Source: Nesterenkonia halophila
Lineage (GTDB): Bacteria > Actinomycetota > Actinomycetes > Actinomycetales > Micrococcaceae
Direction: 5' to 3'
Assembly (NCBI RefSeq): GCF_009467795.1
Contig: NZ_WIAX01000018.1
Location: 16,636 to 80,635, forward strand
DNA length: 64,000 nt
Below the pieces are notes generated by a model. The model had not been told where the DNA came from. It was given only the letters and a program-made list of their open reading frames with translations, and made no database searches. The stretch's first letter is position 1, and each line of letters opens with the position of its first letter. Made by a program: the position numbers and the translations under genes. Below, in pieces: positions 34,184-42,601 of this stretch.

Positions 34184-34350
34184 CGTCGCACGCCTCCCTC
34201 GTCGGAACCGTCCACGGACGTCGCGTCGTCGTAATCGGCGTCCTCGACGACCCACCTGCGGGTACTCAGGTAGAACACCAGGGTGTAGACGACCCAGAAG
34301 CCCATCACCACCCCCATGATCACCGTGGTGCTCATCGGCAGTCCGAACAT
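34180..34350 (-). CDS. Single-helix membrane microprotein coupled to the upstream symporter copy
   Basis: A 56-residue protein with one membrane segment (TTVIMGVVMGFWVVYTLVFYLS) followed by RRW and an acidic tail. The ATG at 34350 is preferred because it begins just before the helix. Upstream in-frame codons are polar and without similarity. The stop overlaps the symporter ATG (ATGA). This matches the layout of small accessory subunits encoded ahead of SSS symporters. It is the first gene of the catabolic operon running to 27220. Confidence 0.7.
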   Translation of the reverse strand: MFGLPMSTTVIMGVVMGFWVVYTLVFYLSTRRWVVEDADYDDATSVDGSDEGGVRR

Positions 34351-34501
34351 GGTGACTGCACCACCTCCATAGTCGGGACCAGACTCCTGCAGAGTGGCCA
34401 CATCGACAGTCCAGCGATGTGACTCACTCCACATTCTGCTGCGCCCATCCTGCCGCATCGCCTCACGGGCGTCCGGGGCAGACTGTCACCCGATGACCCT
34501 C

Positions 34502-34520
34502 CTGCTTTACAAGATGTCAA
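34502..34520 (-). promoter_or_regulatory. Candidate PucR half-site / promoter element before the symporter operon
   Basis: The minus strand reads TTGACATCTTGTAAAGCAG. TTGACA-N4-GTAAA is shared, at the same spacing, with one half of the palindrome at 36304-36328 in front of pucR. It lies 152 bases before the first gene of the operon and could be both a -35-like element and an operator. No other gene is seen in 34351-34639. Confidence 0.45.
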
Positions 34521-34639
34521 AGCCCGCTCCACACCGGGCACGGCATCGATGAACGCTGCCCCTGCCACGCAGCCGGTCGCCCCCCCCACGAAGGACACGC
34601 CGGAATCACACGGAATCGCCGAATGCGGCAACGCGACGG

Positions 34640-36304
34640 TCACACGTCGGCCAGAAGATCCCCTGACTGTTCATGGCCGTCCAGCGCAGACCGTGCATCG
34701 ATGATCATCAGCGCGACGTGGAGGGAGGCGCGGGACTCGCCGTCTTCCAGGGAGACGCCCAGCGTCTCGACGATCCGTCTCAGGTGTGCATAGAGAGCGG
34801 GCCGGCTCATGTGCAGGCGCTGGGCGACAGCCGTCTTGTTGCCCCCGCACTCCAGGTAGGCGCGGAGCACATCGACCGACCGCCCTTCACGACGAATATC
34901 GTCCAACAGCAGCGGGCCCAGCTCAGCCTCCGCGAAACGTTGGACTCTGGGATCGTCGCGAATCAGCGAGGACAGCCCGCGCAGGCGCAGTCCGGAGAAG
35001 GAGAAGCAGACGTGATCGGGCGCTCTCAGAGCGGCGGCCGCAGCGGCGGCCTGAGCAGAGACCCGAGTCGCCAGAACCGCTCGGAAGACATCCTCGGAGG
35101 GGTCGGCGAACCCGGCCACCAAGCCATCGAGACCTGTGGTGCGGCTCAGCTGGGTCCGCATAGCCTGCCCCAGCCTCTCCAACACGGAGCCCGGCACCTC
35201 CTGCCCGTGCTGGAGGGCCAGGACCAGGTCCACGCGCGCTTCCCTGCCGAGCGACACCAGGCCTGTGTGGCCCTGCGACCGGACGGTCGCGGCCAGCACG
35301 TCGCGCATCCGGTGCTGCAGGCTCAGGCCGCCGTCGGGCTCCGGGTCGATGCCTCGCCGCTCTCTGTTCAGGCCGCTTGGCACCACTGCTGTGACTGCCA
35401 CGTACTGATCAGCACGTGCCATACCCAGTGCGACGGCGCGCGCCTCTATCTCCCCGGATGTCAGTCGACCCTCGAGCACATCGTCGAAGAGGTCCCGGTG
35501 CGCCCGGTGCTCCAGTTCCTGCCCGCCATACTCCTGCATGCGCTGCAGGTGCAGGGCCTGGGCGGCACGGCCGAGGACCATCTCGACTCGCGCGGACGGC
35601 AGCTCCGCATCCACCGCGACCAGGCGTGCCCACGGCTCCTCCACCGGCCCGACGTCGACGGACGCCCAACTGCTGCGACCGTCCCCGTCCTGCTCCCGCG
35701 CCGTGGCGTCCCAGCCCTTCAGGAGATCATCGAGCGGCCGACCGGCACCTGCGACGGCGACAGCCCGGTGCATCGGGTCCTCGAGCACCACCGGCGCCCC
35801 GAGCAGCTCGGCAGAGGTGGCGACGATGCCCCGCGGGGGCTCGCGGTGCATGGCCAGATCGGTGAAGGTCTCGTAGACCCGGCGGGCGAACTGGACTTCC
35901 TCGTACTGCTGGGCGACGAGCCGGCGATGCACCTGCTCGGTGATCTCGACGAAGCGCACCTCGCGGCGCAGCGCCACCAGCGTCAGCCCCAGGGAACGGG
36001 CCAGCTCCGGCACCCCGTCCGGCATCACGTCACGCCGATCCCCTCCTTCGGGCACCGGACGCTCGACGAGCACTCCGACCGCTCCGGCTTCGGCGAGGCC
36101 GCGCAGGTGGCGTGCGGCGTCGCGGCGCAGCGCCACGCCGGTGGTGAGGACCAGCTCGCCGCCGCGCAACAGATGGGTCACGTCCTCGATGTCGATGCTG
36201 TGGACCCAACGCACCGCACGTTCCACCCCCTCATCGCTGAGCACCAGCGGATCGCCCGCCTGCACGACATCCAGGTCCAGAATCTCTGACACGGTGACAG
36301 TCAT
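34640..36304 (-). CDS. PucR-family transcriptional regulator
   Basis: A 554-residue regulator. The N-terminal PucR domain (about 10-130) contains VRWVHSIDIEDVTHLLRGGELVLTTG. A middle GAF-like/GGDEF-like part with QLSRTTGLDGLVAGFADPSEDV follows, and the C-terminal PucR-type helix-turn-helix is LECGGNKTAVAQRLHMSRPALYAHLRRI near residues 495-525. PucR proteins control purine, ureide and amino-acid catabolism in response to metabolites. It sits between the symporter/hydrolase operon and mmsA, divergent from the latter. A 25-base palindrome abuts its ATG, suggesting autoregulation. An in-frame ATG further upstream (36337) would place the palindrome inside the gene, which is less likely. Confidence 0.88.
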   Translation of the reverse strand: MTVTVSEILDLDVVQAGDPLVLSDEGVERAVRWVHSIDIEDVTHLLRGGELVLTTGVALRRDAARHLRGLAEAGAVGVLVERPVPEGGDRRDVMPDGVPELARSLGLTLVALRREVRFVEITEQVHRRLVAQQYEEVQFARRVYETFTDLAMHREPPRGIVATSAELLGAPVVLEDPMHRAVAVAGAGRPLDDLLKGWDATAREQDGDGRSSWASVDVGPVEEPWARLVAVDAELPSARVEMVLGRAAQALHLQRMQEYGGQELEHRAHRDLFDDVLEGRLTSGEIEARAVALGMARADQYVAVTAVVPSGLNRERRGIDPEPDGGLSLQHRMRDVLAATVRSQGHTGLVSLGREARVDLVLALQHGQEVPGSVLERLGQAMRTQLSRTTGLDGLVAGFADPSEDVFRAVLATRVSAQAAAAAAALRAPDHVCFSFSGLRLRGLSSLIRDDPRVQRFAEAELGPLLLDDIRREGRSVDVLRAYLECGGNKTAVAQRLHMSRPALYAHLRRIVETLGVSLEDGESRASLHVALMIIDARSALDGHEQSGDLLADV

Positions 36305-36328
36305 TGACACAGTGTAAATCTGTGTCAA
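36304..36328. promoter_or_regulatory. Palindromic operator between pucR and mmsA
   Basis: A perfect inverted repeat: TTGACACAG at 36304-36312, TGTAAAT spacer, CTGTGTCAA at 36320-36328. It lies in the divergent region and touches the pucR start codon, the classic place for an autoregulator that also controls the opposite gene. TTGACA within the arms could double as a -35 element on either strand. Confidence 0.7.
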
Positions 36329-36448
36329 CAAGCTCATACAGGATGCGGTCGGTCACATGGCGAGGATCCTGGAACGCTGGACGGAGAACCGCACGGGAGG
36401 CCCCACGACGGGTCCCGGCACGGCCCCCAGTCACGAGGAGCAGAGCGC

Positions 36449-37942
36449 ATGCCCACCCCTGTCACCCACTGGCGCGCCGGCGAGGCCTTCTCCGGCCGGT
36501 CCGCCCGCACCGCCGAGGTCACCGACCCGGCCACCGGCGAGGCCACCGCCGAGGTCTCCCTCGCCGACGTCGACGACGCCGGCGCAGTCATCGAGGCCGC
36601 CCGCGAAGCATTCCCCGCCTGGCGCGACACCTCGCTGACCCGCCGCACGACGGTGCTCTTCGCCTTCCGGGAGCTTCTCAACGCCCGCAAGTCCGAGCTG
36701 GCCGAGATCATCAGCCGCGAGCACGGCAAGACCGTCTCCGACGCCCTCGGCGAGGTGGGCCGCGGCCAGGAGGTCGTGGAGTTCGCCTGCGGCATCGCTC
36801 ACCTGCTCAAGGGCGGACACACCGAGAACGCCTCGACGAAGATCGACGCCTACTCGATCCACCAGCCGCTGGGCCCGGTGGGCATCATCAGTCCCTTCAA
36901 CTTCCCGGCCATGGTCCCGATGTGGTTCTTCCCGATCGCCATCGCCGCGGGGAACACCGTGGTGCTCAAGCCCTCCGAGAAGGACCCTTCGGCGTCGCTG
37001 TGGATGGCCGAGCTGTGGAAGGAGGCGGGTCTGCCCGACGGCGTGTTCAATGTGCTGCAGGGCGACAAGACCGCCGTCGACGAGCTGCTGACCCATGAGG
37101 CGATCAAGGCCGTCAGCTTCGTCGGCTCCACGCCCATCGCCGAGTACGTGTACCGCACCGGCACCGAGGCCGGGAAGCGTGTGCAGGCCCTCGGCGGGGC
37201 GAAGAACCACGCGATCGTGCTGCCCGACGCCGACCTGGACCTGGCCGCCGACGCGATGACCTCGGCAGGCTTCGGCTCGGCCGGCGAGCGGTGCATGGCC
37301 ATCTCCGCCTGCGTGGCGGTCGGCGACGCCGCCGACGAGCTGGTGACCAAGATCGCCGAGCGCACCCGTGGCATCACCATCGGTCGCGGCACCGACGAGC
37401 CCGGGATGGGTCCGCTGGTGACGAAGGAGCACCGCGACAAGGTCGCCGCCTACGTCGACGCCGGAGAGCGCGACGGCGCGCACCTGGTCGTCGACGGGCG
37501 CGGGCGCTCCGCAGAGGGCATGGAGCACGGCTACTGGCTGGGGCCGACGCTCTTCGATCACGTCGGCGAGGAGATGAGCATCTACACCGACGAGATCTTC
37601 GGCCCCGTGCTCTCGGTGCTGCGCGTGGAGAGCTACGACGAGGCCCTGGAGCTGATCAACCGGAACAAGTACGGCAACGGCACGGCGATCTTCACCAACG
37701 ACGGCGGCGCGGCCCGGCGGTTCCAGAACGAGGTCGAGGTCGGCATGGTCGGCATCAACGTGCCGATCCCGGTGCCGATGGCCTATTACAGCTTCGGCGG
37801 GTGGAAGGCCTCGCTCTTCGGCGACTCCCACGCCCACGGCGCCGACGGCGTGCACTTCTACACCCGCACCAAGGCCGTCACCAGCCGCTGGCTGGACCCC
37901 AGTCACGGCGGCCTGCAGCTCGGCTTCCCGCAGAACGGCTGA
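36449..37942 (+). CDS. mmsA: CoA-acylating methylmalonate/malonate-semialdehyde dehydrogenase
   Basis: A 497-residue aldehyde dehydrogenase of the MmsA/IolA type. It oxidises malonate semialdehyde to acetyl-CoA (or methylmalonate semialdehyde to propionyl-CoA) with NAD+ and CoA, releasing CO2. Blocks are SPFNFPAMVPMWFFPIAIAAGN, SFVGSTPIAEYVY, the catalytic C282 in GFGSAGERCMAIS, and EIFGPVLSV near the C-terminus. GERCMAIS and the FNFPAMVPMW signature separate it from ordinary aldehyde dehydrogenases. GAGGAG precedes the ATG. It is divergent from pucR and followed 77 bases later by an aminotransferase, a natural supplier of malonate semialdehyde from beta-alanine. Confidence 0.93.
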   Translation: MPTPVTHWRAGEAFSGRSARTAEVTDPATGEATAEVSLADVDDAGAVIEAAREAFPAWRDTSLTRRTTVLFAFRELLNARKSELAEIISREHGKTVSDALGEVGRGQEVVEFACGIAHLLKGGHTENASTKIDAYSIHQPLGPVGIISPFNFPAMVPMWFFPIAIAAGNTVVLKPSEKDPSASLWMAELWKEAGLPDGVFNVLQGDKTAVDELLTHEAIKAVSFVGSTPIAEYVYRTGTEAGKRVQALGGAKNHAIVLPDADLDLAADAMTSAGFGSAGERCMAISACVAVGDAADELVTKIAERTRGITIGRGTDEPGMGPLVTKEHRDKVAAYVDAGERDGAHLVVDGRGRSAEGMEHGYWLGPTLFDHVGEEMSIYTDEIFGPVLSVLRVESYDEALELINRNKYGNGTAIFTNDGGAARRFQNEVEVGMVGINVPIPVPMAYYSFGGWKASLFGDSHAHGADGVHFYTRTKAVTSRWLDPSHGGLQLGFPQNG

Positions 37943-38019
37943 CCGGCCCCGACCCGAGCACCTGATCCGCGCGGGATCCGCACGAGATCCGCAACGGACG
38001 ATCAGCGAAGGAGATCATC

Positions 38020-39420
38020 ATGACCACCGAGACCTCAGCCCGTCGCGGAGCCGAAGACCTCGGCCCGACCCGCGAGTTCTCCGCCGAGGCCGTAGAAGCG
38101 GGCCGGCACGCCTATGAACTGGACCGTCGTCATGTGTTCCATTCGTGGTCCGCGCAGGGCTCGCTGGACCCGATGACCATCCTGGCCACCGAGGGCAGCT
38201 GGATCTGGGACGGCGAAGGCCGGCGCCTGCTGGACTTCTCCTCCCAGCTGGTCAACACCAACATCGGCCACCAGCATCCGTCGGTGGTCGAGGCGATCCG
38301 GCGGCAGGCCGCCGACATCTGCACCGTCGCACCGCAGCATGTGAACCCGGCCCGGTCGCGGGCCGCCGAGCTGATCGCCGAGCACACGCCCGGCGACCTG
38401 GATCGCATCTTCTTCACCAACGGCGGGGCCGACGCGAATGAGCACGCGGTGCGCATGGCCCGACTGCACACCGGACGATACAAGGTGCTCAGCCGGTATC
38501 GCTCGTACCACGGCGGCACCGACACCGCGGTCAACCTGACCGGCGACCCTCGGCGCTGGCCGAACGACTACGGCGACTCCGGAGTGGTGCACTTCTTCGG
38601 CCCCTTCCTCTACCGGTCACGCTTCCACGCGACCACTGAGGAGGAGGAATCCCAGCGCGCGCTGGAGCACCTCGAGGAGACCGTCCGGCTCGAGGGTCCG
38701 GAGAACATCGCCGCGCTGGTGCTCGAATCCATCCCCGGCACCTCCGGGATCATGATCCCGCCGACGAGTTACATGCGCGGCGTCCGCGAGCTCTGCGACC
38801 GCCACGGCATCGTGCTCATCGCCGACGAGGTCATGGCCGGCTTCGGCCGGTCCGGCCGCTGGTTCTCCGTCGAACACTTCGATGTCGTCCCGGACCTGCT
38901 GACCTTCGCCAAGGGCGTGAACTCCGGCTACGTGCCGCTCGGCGGCGTGGCGATCAGTCCGCACATCGCCGAGACCTTCGACCAGCGCCCCTATCCCGGC
39001 GGACTGACCTATTCGGGACACCCGCTGGCCACGGCATCCGCGGTGGCGACCATCGAGGCCATGGAGTCCGAAGGCATCGTCGAGCACGCCGCCCGCCTCG
39101 GAGAGGAGACCATCGGCCCGCGGCTGCGTGAGATCGCCGAGCGCCACCCGTCGGTCGGAGAAGTCCGCGGGACGGGAGTGTTCTGGGCCGTCGAGCTGGT
39201 CAAGGACCCGGAGACGAAGGAGCCGCTGGCGCCCTACGGCGGCAGCAGCCCGGAGATGGCCCAGGTCATCGCGGCCTGCAAGGAGCGCGGCCTGCTGCCC
39301 TTCGCCAACTTCAACAGGATCCACGTCGTGCCGCCGTGCACCGTCTCGGAGGACGAGGCGCACGCCGGCCTCGACATCCTCGACGCCGCCCTCGACGTCG
39401 CCGATGCCGCCGTTCGCTGA
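38020..39420 (+). CDS. Class III aminotransferase (omega-amino acid / beta-alanine type)
   Basis: A 466-residue PLP enzyme of the class III (omega) aminotransferases. The PLP lysine is K298 in LTFAKGVNSGYVPLGG. The cofactor-binding D269-E270 is in LIADEVMAGFGR, and FFTNGGADANEHAVRMAR and YHGGTDTAVNLTGD are also present. It transfers an amino group from a terminal amine to a keto acid. Next to mmsA, the most economical substrate is beta-alanine, giving malonate semialdehyde. GABA or taurine are alternatives. AAGGAG precedes the ATG. Likely co-transcribed with mmsA. Confidence 0.9.
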   Translation: MTTETSARRGAEDLGPTREFSAEAVEAGRHAYELDRRHVFHSWSAQGSLDPMTILATEGSWIWDGEGRRLLDFSSQLVNTNIGHQHPSVVEAIRRQAADICTVAPQHVNPARSRAAELIAEHTPGDLDRIFFTNGGADANEHAVRMARLHTGRYKVLSRYRSYHGGTDTAVNLTGDPRRWPNDYGDSGVVHFFGPFLYRSRFHATTEEEESQRALEHLEETVRLEGPENIAALVLESIPGTSGIMIPPTSYMRGVRELCDRHGIVLIADEVMAGFGRSGRWFSVEHFDVVPDLLTFAKGVNSGYVPLGGVAISPHIAETFDQRPYPGGLTYSGHPLATASAVATIEAMESEGIVEHAARLGEETIGPRLREIAERHPSVGEVRGTGVFWAVELVKDPETKEPLAPYGGSSPEMAQVIAACKERGLLPFANFNRIHVVPPCTVSEDEAHAGLDILDAALDVADAAVR

Positions 39421-39632
39421 TCTCCCACCGTTCGCAGCCCCTTCAGAGGCGGGGCGGGGGCGACTCAGGGGCCGCTCAGGGACGGGTCAGGGGCGGTTCC
39501 GGGTCCCGCACTGGTGACACCGCCGACGTCGCCCCGTAGGTTCGACAGCAGCGGCCCGGACCCGCCGGTCGCGGGCCGCGCTGCAGACCACACCGACCCG
39601 ACGACGGTCGTGACGGAAGGATGGAACACATC

Positions 39633-40130
39633 ATGGGACTGTTCTCACTGGGCGTCGGCGTGGCCGTGGGCTACGTGCTCGGCTCGAAGAACGGCGGCGA
39701 GAGCCTGGAGAAGGCCCGCCGCACCGCCTCGGAGACTTGGAACGATCCGACGGTCCAGGAGCAGGTGAACCGCGCCTCCGACGTCGCCGCCCGCACGGCC
39801 CAGGATGTCGCCGCCGGCGCGCGGAAGGCCGCCGACGCCGCCGCCGAGGCGGTGCGCACCTCCGCCGACCGCGTGCGCGCGGCCGCTGACGCCGATCTCG
39901 CCGACGCCTCGCCGACGGCAGGATCCGACACCTCGGCGACCGATCCGGAGAGCGCGGGGTCCGGCGGCGAGGACCCCGGGGACCCGGACTCCTCGCCCAC
40001 CACGACGGCCGCCGGCGCCGAGGGCAGCGGCGACGTCGTCTCCGACCCCGGGCTCGCCACCGAGGAGACCGGCAGCGACTGGGCCGACGAGGGCGGCCAC
40101 CCCGCCGAACGCGGCGGCTCCCCGGCCTGA
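39633..40130 (+). CDS. YtxH-like membrane-associated protein
   Basis: A 165-residue protein with a short N-terminal helix (MGLFSLGVGVAVGYVLGSK), an alanine/lysine-rich amphipathic region of about 60 residues (RTASETWNDPTVQEQVNRAS onward) and an acidic Ser/Pro-rich disordered tail. This resembles actinobacterial YtxH-like stress proteins. The ATG at 39633 is preferred because it begins the helix; an in-frame ATG at 39621 exists. The 212 bases upstream hold a GC-rich spacer with several TCAGGGG-like units but no gene. Function unknown. Confidence 0.65.
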   Translation: MGLFSLGVGVAVGYVLGSKNGGESLEKARRTASETWNDPTVQEQVNRASDVAARTAQDVAAGARKAADAAAEAVRTSADRVRAAADADLADASPTAGSDTSATDPESAGSGGEDPGDPDSSPTTTAAGAEGSGDVVSDPGLATEETGSDWADEGGHPAERGGSPA

Positions 40131-40167
40131 CGGCGACCGCCCCGGCCCGGGCGCTATCCTGGGGCGC

Positions 40168-41367
40168 ATGGCCAGTACCACGCCCCCAGCCCGCGACGCC
40201 GCCGCCGTCGACCCCGCCGCGGAGTCCGCCGCAGAGTCCGGTGCAGCGTCCGGTGCAGTGTCCGGCGCCTCCGCCGATTCGCCGGACGAGCCGGACGAGG
40301 CGGCCTCCGCGCCGTCCCGCGACGAGAGCGAGCATGCCGTCGAACAGTTCATCGCCGACCGGCTGGCCGGCGAGGCCGGGGCCGTCTCCTCGGTGCCGCG
40401 CCCGGCGACCGACGACGAGCTGATCCGCGCGGCGCTGAGCCGCCGCGGTGTGCGCACCGAGGAGGTCGACGGCCAGCAGGTCCTGCTGCTCGGCGGCATC
40501 GTCGTCGGCGGGCTGCGCGACGGCGTCACCACGCTGGTCGGCGCCCATGCCCGCCGCGTCGGCGACAACGCCTGGCTGACCAAGCGGCACCTGCGGGTCC
40601 GCGACGTGCCGGTGCCCGCCGGGCGGATGCACGGCCCGGACGCGCTGGACGCCGCCTGCGCGCAGCTCGCCGAACTCGACGGCCCCGCGACGCTCAAACC
40701 CGTCGCCGGCCACCCCGGCGCCGGGATCACCACCGGCCTCGCCACCGAGGAGCAGCTGCGCGCCGCCTGGCGGCCGGCGCTCCAGGCGCGCCGCCGCGGC
40801 CCCGGAGCCAATCTCAACCTGCTGCTCGAGACCCACCATGCCGGGCTGGACCTGCGCGCCTTCGTCGTCGGCGACCGGGTCGTCTCGGCGATCGTCCGGG
40901 TGCCGCTGCACCTCGTCGGCGACGGCGCCTCGACAGTGCGCGAGCTGCTCGAGCTGCAGACCGACCGACGCCGCGGCCACGCGATCCTCGCCCCGCGCAC
41001 GCCCCATCTGGACGACGCCGCGCTGGAGGCCGCCGGTCTGCGCCCCGACGCCGTGCCGGAGGCCGGCGAGGTGCGGATCCTGGCCGCGACCGCCGGCCTG
41101 GACGCCGGCGGACTGCCCGTCGACGTCACGGACGAGCTCGCCGACGAGCTCGCCGAGGTGGCCGCCGACGCCGTCGGCGCGATGCCCGGCCTCGGCGCCG
41201 GGGCCGCGGATCTGGTGGCTCCGCGGCTGGACTCGGCCGACGGCGCGGTGGTGGTCGACGTCGAGCCGACCGCCTCGCTCCTCCCCCACCATCTCCCCGC
41301 CGTCGGCACCGGTCGCGATGTGGCCGGTGCGCTGGCGGACATGCTCCTGATCCGGGCCTCCCGGTGA
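40168..41367 (+). CDS. Stand-alone ATP-grasp protein, cyanophycin-synthetase-like, copy 1 (metal site altered)
   Basis: A 399-residue protein. After about 70 low-complexity residues it follows the ATP-grasp core of cyanophycin synthetase: GGIVVGGLRDGVTT, ATLKPVAGHPGAGITTGLATEEQ, LETHHAGLDLRAFVVGDRVVSAIVRVPLHLVGDGASTV, GLPVDVTDELADEL and AADLVAPRLD. The C-terminal metal/ATP block, usually EVNAAPG, reads DVEPTAS, so the conserved Asn is Glu. The N-terminal CphA domain and the C-terminal Mur-ligase half are absent. A ligase role on amino acids or peptides is plausible, and catalytic competence of this copy is doubtful. Sixteen bases separate it from the paralogue. Confidence 0.75.
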   Translation: MASTTPPARDAAAVDPAAESAAESGAASGAVSGASADSPDEPDEAASAPSRDESEHAVEQFIADRLAGEAGAVSSVPRPATDDELIRAALSRRGVRTEEVDGQQVLLLGGIVVGGLRDGVTTLVGAHARRVGDNAWLTKRHLRVRDVPVPAGRMHGPDALDAACAQLAELDGPATLKPVAGHPGAGITTGLATEEQLRAAWRPALQARRRGPGANLNLLLETHHAGLDLRAFVVGDRVVSAIVRVPLHLVGDGASTVRELLELQTDRRRGHAILAPRTPHLDDAALEAAGLRPDAVPEAGEVRILAATAGLDAGGLPVDVTDELADELAEVAADAVGAMPGLGAGAADLVAPRLDSADGAVVVDVEPTASLLPHHLPAVGTGRDVAGALADMLLIRASR

Positions 41368-41383
41368 GGATATCCTGACCCGC

Positions 41384-42556
41384 ATGGCCCCCTCCGAGTC
41401 CCCTCTCCCCGCCCCGCCGACGTCGGCGCCGCGCCCTGCGGAGCCCGCCGACCGGTCCGCGCCCGAGGAGCCGGAGACGCCCGGCACGCCGCCGAGCCGA
41501 GCCCCCGACGACGGCGGCGCGCTGGACAGCTTCCTCGCCGAGCACGTCACGCCGCGACGGGGCCTGATGAATCGCTGGACCGCGGTGAGCACGCACCGCG
41601 AGCTGCTCCAGGACGCCGCCCGGCGCCGCGGGATGACGGCCGAGCGGATCACCGACAACCACGTGGTCTTCTCGCTCTCCGGCATCGTCGTCGGCGGGAT
41701 GGACTCCGCGGTGACCTCGCTGGTCAGCAATCACGCCCGCCGCGTGACCCGCTCCAAGCAGCTGACCCGGCGCTATCTGGAGACCGCCGGCGTGCCGACG
41801 CCGCAGGGCCGGGGCATCAGCCCCACCCGGTTCAGCCGCGCGGTGAAGTATCTGAAGACGCTGGGCGGACCGGCGGCGGTCAAGCCCTCCACCGGACGCA
41901 CCGGCCGCGGCATCACCGCCGACGTGCGCACCGAGCCGGAGCTGCGCCATGCCTGGCTGCAGGCGATGCATGCCCGCTCGGCGACCTCGGGGTCGCAGTA
42001 TCAGATGGTGGTGGAGGCGCATCACCCGGGGCTGGACCTGCGCTGCTTCGTCGTGGGCCGGCGGGTCGCCGCGGCCATCGTGCGGGTTCCGCTGCATGTA
42101 GTCGGCGACGGGTCCTCCACCGTCGGCGAGCTGGCCGCCGGCGAGATCTCCCGGCGCCGCGGGTGCGCCGCGCTGAGCTCGCACCAGCCTCAGATCACCG
42201 AGGCGTTCCTCGAGCCGGTCGGGCTGAGCCCGGACACTGTGGTCCCCGCCGGCGAGACCGCCCAGCTGACGCCGATCGCGGACCTCGCCGCAGGCGGCGG
42301 GATCGCCGTCGACGTCACCGACGCGCTCTCCGCGGACCTGACCAAGCTGGCCGCCGACGGACTCGCCGCCGTCCCGGGGCTCGACACGGCCGTGGTCGAC
42401 CTGCTCGCACCGCGGCTGGACACGGGCGAGGACGCCGTCGTCCTCGACATCAATCCCTATGCCAGCATCATCCCATTCCGCTACCCGGCCTACGGCACTG
42501 CGCGCCCGGTCGACGACGAGATCATGGACCTGATGCTGCGCCGGGCCGCGCGCTGA
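41384..42556 (+). CDS. Stand-alone ATP-grasp protein, cyanophycin-synthetase-like, copy 2
   Basis: A 390-residue paralogue of the preceding gene with the same order: GIVVGGMDSAVTSLVSNHARRV, AAVKPSTGRTGRGITADVRTEPE, VEAHHPGLDLRCFVVGRRVAAAIVRVPLHVVGDGSSTV, GIAVDVTDALSADL, VVDLLAPRLD and a C-terminal DINPYASIIPF. Unlike copy 1 it keeps the Asn (DINP), and the Lys in AVKP is present, so it may be the active member of a pair. It starts 16 bases after copy 1 ends and is surely co-transcribed. It too lacks a Mur-ligase domain. Reaction and substrate are unknown. Confidence 0.78.
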   Translation: MAPSESPLPAPPTSAPRPAEPADRSAPEEPETPGTPPSRAPDDGGALDSFLAEHVTPRRGLMNRWTAVSTHRELLQDAARRRGMTAERITDNHVVFSLSGIVVGGMDSAVTSLVSNHARRVTRSKQLTRRYLETAGVPTPQGRGISPTRFSRAVKYLKTLGGPAAVKPSTGRTGRGITADVRTEPELRHAWLQAMHARSATSGSQYQMVVEAHHPGLDLRCFVVGRRVAAAIVRVPLHVVGDGSSTVGELAAGEISRRRGCAALSSHQPQITEAFLEPVGLSPDTVVPAGETAQLTPIADLAAGGGIAVDVTDALSADLTKLAADGLAAVPGLDTAVVDLLAPRLDTGEDAVVLDINPYASIIPFRYPAYGTARPVDDEIMDLMLRRAAR

Positions 42557-42601
42557 GCGGCCCCGGACGCGGCCCGACGCCGACCGACGTCGACCGGCCG
42601 C

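Noticed and set aside
40168..42556. A complete cyanophycin synthesis locus
   Set aside because: Both proteins lack the Mur-ligase half, and no cyanophycinase gene is in the window, so polymer synthesis is not supported.
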